Positions 56,960 to 64,000 of a stretch of DNA of 64,000 nt are shown here, piece after piece. The first letter of the stretch is position 1. Each line of letters begins with the position of its first letter. Source of the stretch: Mesobacillus maritimus (GTDB lineage: Bacteria > Bacillota > Bacilli > Bacillales > Cytobacillaceae). The position numbers were made by a program, and so were the translations under genes. The stretch is from positions 62,001 through 126,000 of the forward strand of contig NZ_JACWFH010000009.1 of the NCBI RefSeq assembly GCF_019749255.1. The letters are read 5' to 3'. Below the pieces are notes generated by a model. That model was given only the letters and a program-made list of their open reading frames with translations, was not told the DNA's origin and did not search any database.

Positions 56960-57313
56960 TCATCCTTTTTCCAAATACTCAGCATGTACATCAATATTTG
57001 CCCCTAATAAAACGGTCGCAAGATGTTTTTCAGGAGCAGTAGCAACTTCCCGATAGGTTTTATCGATATATAAATGACTCGCTTCAGGGAATTCTCGCTT
57101 AAACTGTTTTCTTAATTTTTCTCCAGAATCATCAGCATCAACAAGAATGTAAACATCTTTAAAAAACAAGTCTTCAATTAGTTCATCCAGCTTTGAAACC
57201 CCAATGGTCCCATTGGTACAAATAATGTCTACCGGTTCATTTAATATGCTCTGAATCTTTTTTTTGTCTGATGAACCTTCCACAATGATTACTTTACTCC
57301 ATTCATCCATCAT
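56960..57313 (-). CDS. yusF: Toprim-domain protein YusF
   Basis: A 117-residue protein that is a lone Toprim domain: KVIIVEGSSDKKKI has the catalytic Glu and VYILVDADDSGEKLR the DxD. Related in shape to RNase M5, but shorter. The start is the first ATG of the MMDEW pair; the upstream 21 codons have no site. Forms an operon with yusE. Substrate unknown. Confidence 0.82.
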   Translation of the reverse strand: MMDEWSKVIIVEGSSDKKKIQSILNEPVDIICTNGTIGVSKLDELIEDLFFKDVYILVDADDSGEKLRKQFKREFPEASHLYIDKTYREVATAPEKHLATVLLGANIDVHAEYLEKG

Positions 57314-57509
57314 ATAAACCACCGCCAAACTGCATTTCTTTATTCTATTTTCATCATTGCAAAAGAGATTGTGCATTTAAACTAACTTTATACCTATTTT
57401 CACGTTTTTAGAACAAGAATGCAAAACATATGTCTTAAATTTGGAAAAGTTCATCGAGTGAATTTTCGCTAACCCTTCTAATCGCTTTTTCATGTTCATA
57501 AGGGATAAA

Positions 57510-57553
57510 ACATGAAGCAAAAACAGCGGACGGATTCCGCTGTTTTTGCTTCA
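57510..57553 (-). terminator. Terminator of yusG
   Basis: AAGCAAAAACAGCGGA / TCCGCTGTTTTTGCTT stem with a short loop, overlapping the yusG stop. T-rich in both directions. Confidence 0.85.
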
Positions 57554-57790
57554 ACACCAGCCTCCTTCATCACAGTCCGTATAGCGTGGTTCATCCTGGC
57601 CTGGTACTGAAACATGCTGATATATTTTTTGTTGATCTGTTTCGAAGTGGTGTTCTAATTGTATTTGACTGCCTTCGGGCAGAGTGATTTTTCCGACTTT
57701 GTTATTTTCAAGGTAGAGTTCGATTTCTCCATTATTTAGTTTCCCTGTTATCCGATCTGTAACATCTAACTTTTTTGACTCTAATGTCAT
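57551..57790 (-). CDS. yusG: DUF2553 protein YusG
   Basis: A 79-residue or shorter hydrophilic protein (78 counted from the chosen ATG plus stop). It begins MTLESKKLDVTDRITGKLNN and ends with TDCDEGGWC, a two-Cys tail. GGTGAGGTGA lies before this ATG; the 38 upstream codons are open by chance. Matches YusG (DUF2553) in size and place before gcvH. No known function. Confidence 0.8.
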   Translation of the reverse strand: MTLESKKLDVTDRITGKLNNGEIELYLENNKVGKITLPEGSQIQLEHHFETDQQKIYQHVSVPGQDEPRYTDCDEGGWC

Positions 57791-57892
57791 CTTTATCACC
57801 TCACCTTTTGCTGTATGTTTATTCTGTCCGATAAATCGATTAGGAAAAATGGTAATTAACGGAGAAAGGATCATTGCTGTTTCACGCGTAAA

Positions 57893-57932
57893 AAAAAACA
57901 GCATCTCCTATATAAAGGATGCTGTTTTTTCA
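57893..57932 (-). terminator. Terminator of gcvH
   Basis: AACAGCATCC / GGATGCTGTTTTTTTTT (minus strand) around a 10-base loop. Confidence 0.85.
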
Positions 57933-57934
57933 TT

Positions 57935-58315
57935 TTATTCTTTAATCATTTCTTCATATTGTTCAGCAGACATAAGCTTATCTATTTCCCCTGCATCTGC
58001 TGGCTCAACAATAACCATCCACGCCTTTTCGTAAGGAGACTCATTAACAAATTCAGGGCTATCATTTAATTCTTCATTAACTTCAACCACTTTACCACTT
58101 ACAGGAGCATAGAGTTCTGAAACTGTTTTAACAGACTCAACGCTACCGAATGGCTCATTTGCAGTCAATTCATCGCCAACTTCAGGTAGTTCAACAAAAA
58201 CAATGTCGCCTAGCTCTGATTGTGCAAATTCTGTGATTCCAATTCTGACTTTGTCGCCTTCTGTTTTTACCCATTCATGCTCTTCTGAATAACGTAGTTC
58301 TTTTGGTGTTGCCAT
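57935..58315 (-). CDS. gcvH: Glycine cleavage system H protein GcvH
   Basis: A 126-residue lipoyl-domain protein of normal length. The lipoyl lysine is near residue 63 in [20 protein letters not shown]. In Bacillus GcvH is also the relay for lipoyl groups: octanoyl is placed on it first, LipA (37 kb) adds sulfur, and the group then passes to other enzymes. Transcribed alone. Confidence 0.95.
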   Translation of the reverse strand: MATPKELRYSEEHEWVKTEGDKVRIGITEFAQSELGDIVFVELPEVGDELTANEPFGSVESVKTVSELYAPVSGKVVEVNEELNDSPEFVNESPYEKAWMVIVEPADAGEIDKLMSAEQYEEMIKE

Positions 58316-58408
58316 AACTAAATCCCTCCAATTTGTATGTATATCTTACTCTCCTAGGGTGAGCGTAATCCCTCAACCATGGGTAGTTACGAACCGATAA
58401 CTAAATGC

Positions 58409-58771
58409 CTATTTATTAAGCCAAGCCTGTTCATAGGCGTCTTCTTTAAAACCAACGGTTACATGCTCACCGTCCGTTAATAAAGGTCGTTTAATTAACA
58501 TTCCATCCGAAGCTAACAGTTCTAGGAGCTCAGAATCACTTGCTGTTTTAATTTTGTCCTTTAGCCCAAGTTCACGATATTTTTGACCACTTGTGTTAAA
58601 GAATTTTTTTAATTCAAGCCCACTTTTTTTATAAAGGTCCTCTAACTCTGCCTTTGATGGAGGATTTTCCACAATATGTACTTCCTTGTATTCCAGTTCC
58701 TTGGAATCTAACCACTTCTTTGCATTTCGGCATGTCCCGCATTTAGGATACCAATAAAAAGTCAATGACAT
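58409..58771 (-). CDS. yusI: ArsC/Spx-family protein YusI
   Basis: A 120-residue thioredoxin-fold protein of the ArsC/Spx family. FYWYPKCGTCRNAKKWL has a CxxC (about residues 10-13), and the C-terminal LIKRPLLTDG is shared by ArsC and Spx. It lacks known Spx residues for RNA polymerase contact as far as can be seen; function unknown. The ATG after GGTGGTGGAA is chosen. Confidence 0.83.
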   Translation of the reverse strand: MSLTFYWYPKCGTCRNAKKWLDSKELEYKEVHIVENPPSKAELEDLYKKSGLELKKFFNTSGQKYRELGLKDKIKTASDSELLELLASDGMLIKRPLLTDGEHVTVGFKEDAYEQAWLNK

Positions 58772-58895
58772 TCTTTCCACCACCCTATTTTTTAATATCC
58801 ACTATTTATCCCTTTAAACGGATATTACCATAGACGAACCATGAAATTCTATTAATGCGTGTCCTATTAACAGGATATCTTTTTATAGAAACAAG

Positions 58896-58930
58896 TTCAA
58901 GCCCCTCCCATTGCCGGCAGGGGCTTGATT
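58896..58930 (-). terminator. Terminator of fadE
   Basis: CAAGCCCCT / AGGGGCTTG stem about 45 bases after fadE; the T-tail is moderate. Confidence 0.65.
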
Positions 58931-58973
58931 AACTGATTTCATTCACTCACACAAGTTGTGAATTAGAATACAT

Positions 58974-60761
58974 TTAAACGGTGAAACGTTCTGCTTCGAT
59001 TAATTTATCAGCTGCTTCACGCTTCTTCGGAATTACATTGATTGGCGTGTAACGAGTAAGTTTACGGAATGCAGACAACAGCATACGGAGAGTATCTCCT
59101 TCTTCAGCTGCAACAAGCGTTTCTTTTGCATCGTGTTCGATTTTGATGAAAGCTTCTTGACAGAAGATTTCTGTGTAAAGTACTTTTTGCTTGCTCTTTT
59201 CAAGACCTTCTTTTTGAATGGCCTTTTCAGTGCGAAGCACAACGGATTCCATTGCATACGTTTGGGAAACGATATCTGCAATATTCACAAGGATTTCTTG
59301 CTCTTTATCAAGCGCTTTGCCGAATTTTTGAGCAGCTAATCCCATTGCTAGTAATGCAATTTTCTTAGCATTGGCAACTAAGTACTTCTCTTGTGCTAAT
59401 GGCTCAGTGCCTGGCTCTTCTGGCATCATCATCATTAACTCTTCTTGTAGTTGCTGTGCTTTTTGGAATAGTGGTAATTCGCCTTTAAATGCTTTGCGCA
59501 TATATGTTCCTGGAACTAACAGACGGTTAATTTCATTTGTTCCTTCAAAGATACGGTTGATACGCGCATCACGGTAAGCACGCTCGATTTCATACTCTTG
59601 CATGAAGCCATAACCACCATGAATCTGAACGCCTTCGTCTACAACATGATCAAGGGTTTCAGAAGCAAACACTTTATTTAGTGAACATTCAATTGCATAC
59701 TCAGCAACAGCTGCAGCTACCTTATGACCATCATTTAAATCTTCTGCACTCATCTGACCCATGCTGTCTTCGTAAAGACCAACTGTACGGTAAACAGAGC
59801 TTTCTGTTGCATAGATTTCAGAAGCTAGAGTTGCTAGCTTTTCTTTCGTTAGGTTAAATTGTGCAATCGGAGTCTTGAACTGTTGACGCTGATTTGCGTA
59901 TTTTACAGTAAGATTAAATGCCTTTTTAGATCCACCGATTCCACCAACACCTAGCTTATAGCGGCCAATGTTTAGGATGTTGAAGGCAATCATATGCCCT
60001 TTCCCTGGTTCAAATAGAAGGTTTTCTACTGGTACTGGAACATCTTCAAGAATCAATGTACGTGTAGAAGAACTCTTGATTCCCATTTTCTTTTCTTCTG
60101 CGCCTGTAGATACGCCTGGGAATTCACGTTCAACGATGAAAGCAGTGAATTGCTCACCATCAATTTTTGCGTAAACAACAAATACATCAGCAAATCCTGC
60201 ATTTGTAATCCATTGTTTTTCTCCATTTAGGATATAGTGAGTGCCTTCTGCATTTAACTTAGCAGTGGTTCTAGCTCCAAGTGCGTCGGAGCCTGAACCT
60301 GGCTCGGTAAGAGCATAAGCAGCGATCTTTTCACCAGTCGCTAGAGCTGGTAAATACTTTGCCTTCTGTTCCTTATTTCCGAAAAGGACAATTGGTAAGG
60401 AGCCAATCCCAACGTGAGCCCCGTGAGAAAGCGAGAATCCACCTGATCCAGACATTTTTTCAGTGATAAGGGAAGAACTGATTTTATCAAGTTCAAGTCC
60501 ACCGTATTCTTCAGGAACATCTGCACCAAGTAAACCAAGTTCACCTGCTTGTTTTAGTAATTTGACGGTACGGTCAAATTCATGATTTTCAAGATGCTCA
60601 ATTTGTGGACGGACTTCGCCTTCAACAAAATCTTCCGTTGTCTTGGCAATCATAATTTGTTCATCAGTATAATCTTCCGGAGTGAAGATTTGATCTGTTG
60701 TTACTTCCTCAATTAAGAAACTTCCACCTTTAAGGACTTTCTTTTCTGTTGGATTTGCCAT
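58974..60761 (-). CDS. fadE: Acyl-CoA dehydrogenase FadE (YusJ)
   Basis: A 595-residue flavoenzyme, longer than usual acyl-CoA dehydrogenases by a C-terminal extension (about 430-595) typical of YusJ. AYALTEPGSGSDALG (about 148-162) and the catalytic Glu region YRDARINRIFEGTNEINRL (about 395-414) are clear. It makes the first double bond in acyl-CoA. GGAGGAATAAGC precedes the ATG. Downstream partner of fadA in the fadNAE set, separated by about 200 bases. Confidence 0.93.
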   Translation of the reverse strand: MANPTEKKVLKGGSFLIEEVTTDQIFTPEDYTDEQIMIAKTTEDFVEGEVRPQIEHLENHEFDRTVKLLKQAGELGLLGADVPEEYGGLELDKISSSLITEKMSGSGGFSLSHGAHVGIGSLPIVLFGNKEQKAKYLPALATGEKIAAYALTEPGSGSDALGARTTAKLNAEGTHYILNGEKQWITNAGFADVFVVYAKIDGEQFTAFIVEREFPGVSTGAEEKKMGIKSSSTRTLILEDVPVPVENLLFEPGKGHMIAFNILNIGRYKLGVGGIGGSKKAFNLTVKYANQRQQFKTPIAQFNLTKEKLATLASEIYATESSVYRTVGLYEDSMGQMSAEDLNDGHKVAAAVAEYAIECSLNKVFASETLDHVVDEGVQIHGGYGFMQEYEIERAYRDARINRIFEGTNEINRLLVPGTYMRKAFKGELPLFQKAQQLQEELMMMMPEEPGTEPLAQEKYLVANAKKIALLAMGLAAQKFGKALDKEQEILVNIADIVSQTYAMESVVLRTEKAIQKEGLEKSKQKVLYTEIFCQEAFIKIEHDAKETLVAAEEGDTLRMLLSAFRKLTRYTPINVIPKKREAADKLIEAERFTV

Positions 60762-60804
60762 TGCTTATTCCTCCAATTCATTCTTTTATTTACACGAATT
60801 AACC

Positions 60805-60925
60805 TAGTCTGTTGGCTTTCTCTCTAGGTACACGATTCCGTGGGAGTGCCGGAGGTCATCCCCTGTGGGGCTCCCCTACCCGTACTCCCGCAGAAGTCGA
60901 TTGCCTTCCGCTTTAATCAACATAA
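60805..60925. repeat. GC-rich imperfect palindrome, likely a dispersed Bacillus intergenic element
   Basis: A GC-rich block in an AT-rich gap between fadE and fadA. It holds GGGAGTGCCGG facing CCCGTACTCCCGC, an inner CCCCTGTGGGG, and GAAGTCGATTGCCTTCCGCT. It has the look of an element found in many copies in bacilli, usually with GCGGAAAGCGA-like ends; only one copy is here. Confidence 0.5.
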
Positions 60926-60958
60926 GTTAAATGAATTAAATGCCTATATTTATAACAT

Positions 60959-62134
60959 TTATATAAGCTCAAATACTCCTGCAGCACCCATTCCGCCACC
61001 AATACACATCGTTACAACTCCAAATTGAACATTACGACGCTTCATCTCGTGGATAAGAGATAACGTCAGCTTGGCGCCTGAACAGCCTAGCGGGTGTCCT
61101 AAAGCAATAGCTCCGCCGTTTACATTGACAATTTCCTCATCAAGCCCTAGATGCCTGATAACCTGAATCGATTGTGATGCAAATGCTTCATTTAATTCGA
61201 ACAACCCTACGTCGGAAAGTTCAAGACCTGCAAGCTTTAATGCCCTTGGAATCGCCACAATTGGTCCAATCCCCATTACTTCAGGTGGCACACCACCAAG
61301 TGCAAATGAACGGAACTTTGCCATAGGAGCTAATCCTAATGAATCTGCCTTTTCGCGGTCCATGACCATGACTGCAGCTGCACCATCACTTGTTTGTGAG
61401 GAGTTACCAGCCGTTACAGATCCAGTTAAAGAGAAGGCTGGACGTAACTTTCCAAGTACATCGATAGTCGTACCCGGACGAACCCCTTCATCCTGTGTAA
61501 ATTGGAAGCTTTTTTCGACCAATTTGTTGTCTGCGCCGACAGATCGTTGAGTTACATCAACCGGAACAATCTCATCAACAAATTTGCCTTCTTGAAGGGC
61601 CTTAGTTGCACGCTGATGACTTCTCACAGCAAAAGCATCTTGCTCTTCACGAGTAATTCCGTATTTTTTCGCAACAGCTTCTGCGGTATGCCCCATTCCC
61701 ATATAGTACTCTGGTGCTGTTTCAGCAAGTTTAGAGTTTGGACGCATAACATGACCAGTCATTGGAATCATGCTCATAGACTCCGCTCCACCAGCAATAA
61801 TAGTATCCGCATGCCCTAGCATAATTTTTTCTGCTCCGGTTGCAATGGTTTGAAGGCCAGATGAACAGAATCGGTTCACCGTCATGGCTGGGACCTCATA
61901 CGACAAGCCAGCGAGTGCCCCTATGTTGCGAGCCATGTTCAACCCTTGCTCTGCTTCCGGCATTGCACAACCGATAATTAAATCATCTATATTTCCCTCA
62001 TAATTGCCTGCTCGCTTCAAGGTTTCCTTTACAACAAGCGCTCCAAGGTCATCTGGACGAACATTGGCTAGCGACCCCTTCTTCGCTCTTCCGACCGGGG
62101 TTCGAGCTCCGGCAACAATTACCGCTTCTCTCAT
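60959..62134 (-). CDS. fadA: Acetyl-CoA acyltransferase (3-ketoacyl-CoA thiolase) FadA (YusK)
   Basis: A 391-residue thiolase. Nucleophile Cys in [18 protein letters not shown] (about 87), [17 protein letters not shown] with the His (about 349) and the second Cys in [16 protein letters not shown] (about 379). It cleaves 3-ketoacyl-CoA in beta-oxidation. GGAGGG lies six bases before the chosen ATG. Confidence 0.95.
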   Translation of the reverse strand: MREAVIVAGARTPVGRAKKGSLANVRPDDLGALVVKETLKRAGNYEGNIDDLIIGCAMPEAEQGLNMARNIGALAGLSYEVPAMTVNRFCSSGLQTIATGAEKIMLGHADTIIAGGAESMSMIPMTGHVMRPNSKLAETAPEYYMGMGHTAEAVAKKYGITREEQDAFAVRSHQRATKALQEGKFVDEIVPVDVTQRSVGADNKLVEKSFQFTQDEGVRPGTTIDVLGKLRPAFSLTGSVTAGNSSQTSDGAAAVMVMDREKADSLGLAPMAKFRSFALGGVPPEVMGIGPIVAIPRALKLAGLELSDVGLFELNEAFASQSIQVIRHLGLDEEIVNVNGGAIALGHPLGCSGAKLTLSLIHEMKRRNVQFGVVTMCIGGGMGAAGVFELI

Positions 62135-62248
62135 TCCATTCCCTCCAATTCGTATTAAACGCTTCAGCGCCTTATGTCCCAAGCTAAAAATTTTTGCTCT
62201 GACTCTAGCAGGGACAAACTTATAGAAGGATTAGATTCAATTAATCTC

Positions 62249-62265
62249 TATGAATCTTATTCATA
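62249..62265. promoter_or_regulatory. Palindrome ATGAAT-N3-ATTCAT upstream of fadA
   Basis: Inverted half-sites of the type seen in the B. subtilis FadR operator, but with a short central gap of three bases. It lies between fadN and fadA. Confidence 0.25.
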
Positions 62266-62353
62266 AAAATCCATTCTAGAATGCGTTATCGCATCGTTAG
62301 GCACTGAAGTTCAGTTAAAAATCCTTCTTATTTAGTAAACTAGTAAACTTGAG

Positions 62354-64000
62354 TTAGTTACGAAGTGGCTTCCCTTTAACGAGCATATGCTGCATACGCT
62401 GTTGCGTCTTCGGTAGAGCTACTAGGTTAATAAAAGCTTCTCTTTCAAGGTTCAGCAAGTAATCTTCATCCACTTCGGTACCATACGGAACCTTTCCTCC
62501 TGAAATAACATAAGCAACTTGCTTTGCGATTTCAAAGTCATGTTCAGAAATAAACCCTGATAAACGCATTCCATCCGCACCTAATAGTAGAGTTGCATAA
62601 CCCGGTTCGCCAACAACAGGAACCTTTTTACGGGCTGGTGCCGTATATCCACTGTTATACAGGTGCAAGACCGCTTGTTTCGCATCATATAGCAAGTGGT
62701 CTCCATTTACACTTACCCCATCAGACTTTCCAAGGAAGTTATTATCGCGTGCTTCTTCACCAGAAGTTGAGGTTTTGGCCATCGCAATGGTTTCAAACAC
62801 TTTGTTTGCTACCTGCTGAAGGTCAAAGTCAACTCCATTTGGAAGTCCTTCAAGATGTTTGATGTATAGTTCTTTGTTACCGCCCCCACCTGGAAGGAGA
62901 CCAACACCAACCTCAACTAGACCCATATAAGTTTCCATTGAAGCTTGGATATGCGCTGCTGGGAGACATACTTCTGCACCCCCACCAAGAGACATCCCAT
63001 GTGGTGCTGCTACAACCGGTTTTGGACTATATTTGATTTTCATCATCGCTTGTTGAAATTGGCGTACAGTCATATCTAATTCAAAATAATTATCATCTTG
63101 AGCTTCCATTAGCATCATTGCCAGGTTTGCACCTACACAGAAATTCTTACCCTGGTTCCCAATGACAAGCCCTTTATAGTTTTTAGCTACTTCATCAATT
63201 GAGTAATTAATCATTTGGATGACATCCAGACCGATCGAATTATTCGGTGAATGGAACTCAAGTAAAGCCACTCCATCGCCAATATCAATTAGGCTAGCGC
63301 CAGCGTTCTTTTTAATAACACCCTTTTCAGCTTTCACTTGCTTTAAGTCAATGATTTTTGGATTGACTTTGATTGCCTTATATTCACCATTGCTGTAGAA
63401 CGATTTAATTCCGCCTTCCATTTTATAGAAAGAAGTGTGCCCGTTCGCTAGCATTTCTTTAATCCATGCAGGGACAACCGTTCCCTCTGCTTCCATTTTT
63501 AAGACCGATTGTTCAAGACCGATTGCATCCCATGATTCAAAAGGTCCCATCTCCCAACCGAAGCCCCATTTCATTGCATTATCAATGGAAACAATATCAT
63601 CAGCAATCGTGCCTAATAATTCAGCGGAATAGATGAATACCGGACTGAATATGTTCCATAAAAGCTGCCCTGCACGATCATCTGCATATATAAGCGCTTT
63701 CATTTTATTGGCAGTGCCTTTTTGTTGTTTACTTGCTTCAACGGCTGCAGTTTTTAATTTCTTACGAGGACCATATTCAAGCGTATTGGGGTCAATCTCG
63801 ACAATTTCTTTTCCTTGTTTAGCAAAAAATCCTTGACCTGATTTACTACCTAACCATCCTCGATTAACCATTTCTTTCATAAACCCAGGAACTTCAAACA
63901 CTTCTTTTTCCACACCATCTACTTGTTCATAAACGTTGTTTGCAACGTGATAGAAGGTATCTAGTCCTACCACATCTAAGGTACGGAATGTTGCACTTTT
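62354..64000 (-). CDS. fadN: 3-Hydroxyacyl-CoA dehydrogenase/enoyl-CoA hydratase FadN (YusL), partial
   Basis: The last 548 codons of the gene; the N-terminal NAD-binding part lies beyond the right edge. At the edge the frame continues as KSATFRTLDVVGLDTFYHVA, so this is not a start. Visible are the C-terminal half of the hydroxyacyl-CoA dehydrogenase domain (NRGWLGSKSGQGFF) and a full crotonase domain from about 255 residues in (EFHSPNNSIGLDVI, GNQGKNFCVGANLAM, GMSLGGGAEVCLPA). It does the two middle steps of beta-oxidation. First gene of fadN-fadA-fadE. Confidence 0.93.
   Translation of the reverse strand, partial: KSATFRTLDVVGLDTFYHVANNVYEQVDGVEKEVFEVPGFMKEMVNRGWLGSKSGQGFFAKQGKEIVEIDPNTLEYGPRKKLKTAAVEASKQQKGTANKMKALIYADDRAGQLLWNIFSPVFIYSAELLGTIADDIVSIDNAMKWGFGWEMGPFESWDAIGLEQSVLKMEAEGTVVPAWIKEMLANGHTSFYKMEGGIKSFYSNGEYKAIKVNPKIIDLKQVKAEKGVIKKNAGASLIDIGDGVALLEFHSPNNSIGLDVIQMINYSIDEVAKNYKGLVIGNQGKNFCVGANLAMMLMEAQDDNYFELDMTVRQFQQAMMKIKYSPKPVVAAPHGMSLGGGAEVCLPAAHIQASMETYMGLVEVGVGLLPGGGGNKELYIKHLEGLPNGVDFDLQQVANKVFETIAMAKTSTSGEEARDNNFLGKSDGVSVNGDHLLYDAKQAVLHLYNSGYTAPARKKVPVVGEPGYATLLLGADGMRLSGFISEHDFEIAKQVAYVISGGKVPYGTEVDEDYLLNLEREAFINLVALPKTQQRMQHMLVKGKPLRN

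Overview
The window is chromosomal DNA from a spore-forming, low-GC Bacillaceae bacterium. The evidence is a gene order that follows the Bacillus subtilis yugI-to-yusL stretch almost gene for gene, Gram-positive ribosome binding sites of the GGAGG type with frequent TTG/GTG starts, and sporulation genes (yutH, yunB, lytH/yunA, a YhcN/YlaJ-type lipoprotein). No rRNA, tRNA, CRISPR, prophage or intact insertion sequence was seen. It is mostly core genome with small losses compared with B. subtilis: kinB is absent beside kapB, and comQXPA is absent beside yuxO.

Layout. 0-7 kb: S1-domain protein (partial), a small HTH regulator, the alaR-alaT operon, yugF hydrolase, small YugE-like and membrane proteins, a lipoprotein cyclophilin, and kapB facing kapD. 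7-13 kb: the seven-gene mrpABCDEFG Na+/H+ antiporter operon, then yuxO/menI. 13-21 kb: yuiF transporter, a 52/104-bp tandem repeat array, pepA, yuiD, yuiC, yuiB and the 41-residue yuiA. 21-27 kb: a redox and iron-sulfur cluster (yumB NDH-2, yumC ferredoxin/flavodoxin reductase, yutM, yuzB, yutJ, yutI, yuzD). 26.6-30 kb: the hom-thrC-thrB threonine operon with a good sigma-A promoter. 30-38 kb: a hydroxyacid dehydrogenase, yutH, pgpA, a second 52-bp array, yutF, yutE, small proteins, yutD, yutC, lipA. 38-44.4 kb: lytH, a two-subunit NSS transporter whose small subunit is only 33 residues, yunB, yunC, yunD, yunF, then the wreck of a sialate O-acetylesterase. 45-50.4 kb: sufCDSUB. 51-56 kb: yurZ, metNPQ and metY, the last two units each behind an S-box (SAM) riboswitch. 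56-64 kb: yusD/E/F/G-like genes, gcvH, yusI and the fatty acid beta-oxidation set fadN(partial)-fadA-fadE.

How the genes work together: yumB, yumC and yutJ carry electrons into respiration or to iron-sulfur assembly; sufCDSUB builds clusters, and yutM and yutI are likely carriers; lipA uses such clusters to make lipoyl groups on GcvH. The thr operon and the two SAM-riboswitch units make or import methionine and threonine from the homoserine branch.

The least ordinary signal is non-coding. Three intergenic arrays of different sequence (about 3.75, 15.7-16.4 and 32.9-33.3 kb) share exactly the same 52-bp period; the two large ones are built from alternating inverted half-sites. Second is a hairpin before yunB that could be both a terminator and a trap for the yunB ribosome binding site, with a possible sigma-E promoter inside it. 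All start choices, promoters and operators here are read by eye.
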